Assembly: GCA_015066065.1 (NCBI GenBank)
Contig: SVPB01000003.1
Coordinates: 1 to 50,154 of the forward strand
Length of the DNA: 50,154 nt
Direction of reading: 5' to 3'
Origin: Oscillospiraceae bacterium
GTDB lineage: Bacteria; Bacillota; Clostridia; Oscillospirales; Acutalibacteraceae
In this document: one piece after another, positions 48,551 through 50,154 of the stretch
How the letters are laid out: each line of letters starts with the position of its first letter
Numbering within the stretch: position 1 is the first letter of the stretch
Notes under the pieces: generated by a model
What the model was told of the DNA's origin: nothing
Databases searched by the model: none
The model's input: only the letters and a program-made list of their open reading frames with translations
Made by a program: the position numbers and the translations under genes

Positions 48551-49978
48551 ATGAAGGTTCTGTACGTAGCCAGTGAGGCGTTGCCCTTTGCCGCCTCCGG
48601 CGGTTTAGCAGATGTGGCTGGTTCGTTGCCCCGGGCGTTGCGGCGGCGGCTCATCGGCTGTCGGGTGGTGATGCCGCTGTACGAGTCGGTGCCGCAGGAG
48701 ATGCGCGATTCCATGACCTTCCTGACCAGCTTGTCGGTACCGGTGGCGTGGCGCCGCCAGTACTGCGGCGTGTTTGAGGCTAAGGTGGATGGGGTCATCT
48801 ACTACCTGCTGGATAATCAGTATTATTTCAAGCGGCAGGGGATGTACGGCCACTACGATGATGCCGAACGGTTTGCCTTCTTCTCTCGGGCGGTACTGGA
48901 GATGCTCCCTTACATCGACTTTTGCCCGGATGTCATCCACGCCAACGACTGGCAGTCGGCGCTGGTGCCGTTGTATTACAGCCTTTACTATGCTGATCGT
49001 GAGGGGTATAAGGGCATCAAAACGGTGTTTACCATCCACAACATTCAGTATCAGGGTAAATACGGTATGGAACTGCTGGACGATGTCGTGGGCATTCCCC
49101 AGCAGAGCCGTTCCCTCATGGAGTTTGACGGTTGCGCCAACTATATGAAGAGCGCCATCGAGACAGCCCATTGCGTTACCACGGTTAGTCCCACGTATGC
49201 CACCGAGATCCTTGACCCCTGGTTCTCCTGGGGGCTGGATCCCATCCTGCAGGCGCGTCAGTGGAAGTTACACGGCATCCTCAACGGGATTGATACGGTG
49301 GGGTATGACCCGGCGGCGGACGACAATATCTACGCCCCCTACACCGTGGAAACGGTAGCTGAGGGTAAGGCGGCCAATAAACAGGCACTGCAGGAGCGTC
49401 TTGGTCTGCCACAGCGCAAAGACGTGCCCCTTGTCGGCATGGTGACCCGGCTGGCTTCTCATAAAGGCTTGGACCTGGTCAAGTACATTGTGGACACCTT
49501 ACTGACACGGGAACTACAGTTGGTCATTCTCGGTTCCGGGGAGTGGGTGTACGAGAGCTTTTTCCGGGAACTGCAGTCTAAATACCCGGAGAAATTCTGC
49601 TACTGCGCCGGCTTTGTGCCGGAGCTGGCCCGTAAGATTTACGCCGGAGCAGATATCTTCCTCATGCCGTCCAAGAGTGAGCCCTGCGGTCTGGCGCAGA
49701 TGGTGGCTTGCCGTTACGGAACCCTTCCGGTGGTACGACAGACCGGCGGCCTGAAGGACAGCATCCGGGATAGTGGTGATGAAGGTGGCTTTGGTTTCAC
49801 CTTCCAGAGCTATAATGCCGACGATATGCTGGCGGCCATCGACCGGGCGCTGGCAGCGTATGCCGACCCTGCCCGGCTGGCACAGCTGCGCACCCTCTGC
49901 ATGACCGAGGACTTCAGTTGGGGTCGCTCGGCCAACGAATATATTCGTCTGTATAAATCCTTGCTCAAGGATGAATAG
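48551..49978 (+). CDS. glgA: Glycogen synthase
   Basis: MKVLYVASEALPFAASGGLADVAGSLPRAL...DVIHANDWQSALVPLY...MPSKSEPCGLAQMVACRYG. Confidence 0.97.
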   Translation: MKVLYVASEALPFAASGGLADVAGSLPRALRRRLIGCRVVMPLYESVPQEMRDSMTFLTSLSVPVAWRRQYCGVFEAKVDGVIYYLLDNQYYFKRQGMYGHYDDAERFAFFSRAVLEMLPYIDFCPDVIHANDWQSALVPLYYSLYYADREGYKGIKTVFTIHNIQYQGKYGMELLDDVVGIPQQSRSLMEFDGCANYMKSAIETAHCVTTVSPTYATEILDPWFSWGLDPILQARQWKLHGILNGIDTVGYDPAADDNIYAPYTVETVAEGKAANKQALQERLGLPQRKDVPLVGMVTRLASHKGLDLVKYIVDTLLTRELQLVILGSGEWVYESFFRELQSKYPEKFCYCAGFVPELARKIYAGADIFLMPSKSEPCGLAQMVACRYGTLPVVRQTGGLKDSIRDSGDEGGFGFTFQSYNADDMLAAIDRALAAYADPARLAQLRTLCMTEDFSWGRSANEYIRLYKSLLKDE

Positions 49979-49989
49979 TCCATAAAGCA

Positions 49990-50026
49990 AAGAACGTTCC
50001 GGCAACCGTTGCCGGAACGTTCTTTT
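49990..50026 (+). terminator. Terminator of glg operon
   Basis: AGAACGTTCCGGCAACCGTTGCCGGAACGTTCTTTT. Confidence 0.85.
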
Positions 50027-50034
50027 GTTGGCGT

Positions 50035-50154
50035 CTTTAGGCGTGGAAATAAACCCCCAGTTCTACTGGGGGAAGATAAAAAGCTTTAGCATGAGAAAAA
50101 CCTCCATGATACAATGGTAAATGGTTTGGCGACCGCATTACCAAAAAGTATCAT
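50035..50154 (+). mobile_element. Left end of an IS200/IS605-family element (truncated by window)
   Basis: Subterminal hairpin CCCCCAGTTCTACTGGGGG at 50054-50072, then a leader with ATGATAC...GTATCAT stem typical of the region upstream of tnpA. Confidence 0.7.

Overview
The window joins two compositionally different parts. Positions 1 to about 11,720 are AT-rich accessory DNA that looks like the right-hand part of a large-serine-recombinase mobile element. It carries: a ~1.7-1.9 kb non-coding, hairpin-dense region (1-1970) with a good sigma-A promoter and attenuator-like leader on the minus strand; a DinJ/YafQ-type toxin-antitoxin pair; a two-gene minus-strand operon of a secreted GLUG/dockerin protein and a membrane-anchored cohesin protein, preceded by a riboswitch-like leader with an intrinsic terminator; an SLOG-fold protein with a two-TM partner, divergent from an XRE regulator; and the serine recombinase. 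The recombinase abuts a 3' remnant of a sialidase (BNR-repeat) gene, which suggests the insertion point. From about 11.7 kb to the end is ordinary GC-rich Clostridia/Oscillospirales-like core genome: lexA, spoIIAA-spoIIAB-sigF, fused ispDF, GH20, pfkA, folD, lgt, M16 peptidases, MTA/SAH nucleosidase, a two-component system, prmC, SOS-box recA-recX, rimO, pgsA, T-box-cysE-cysS, malic enzyme, mntP, polA and a glycogen operon. The first gene of the glycogen operon encodes a GlgB-like protein that appears to have lost its catalytic motifs. The left end of an IS200/IS605-type element begins at the right edge. The best leads for something undescribed are the 1-1970 structured region, the riboswitch-like leader at 8272-8494 with its cohesin/dockerin operon, and the GlgB pseudoenzyme. 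All calls come from reading the sequence; no searches or folding programs were run.
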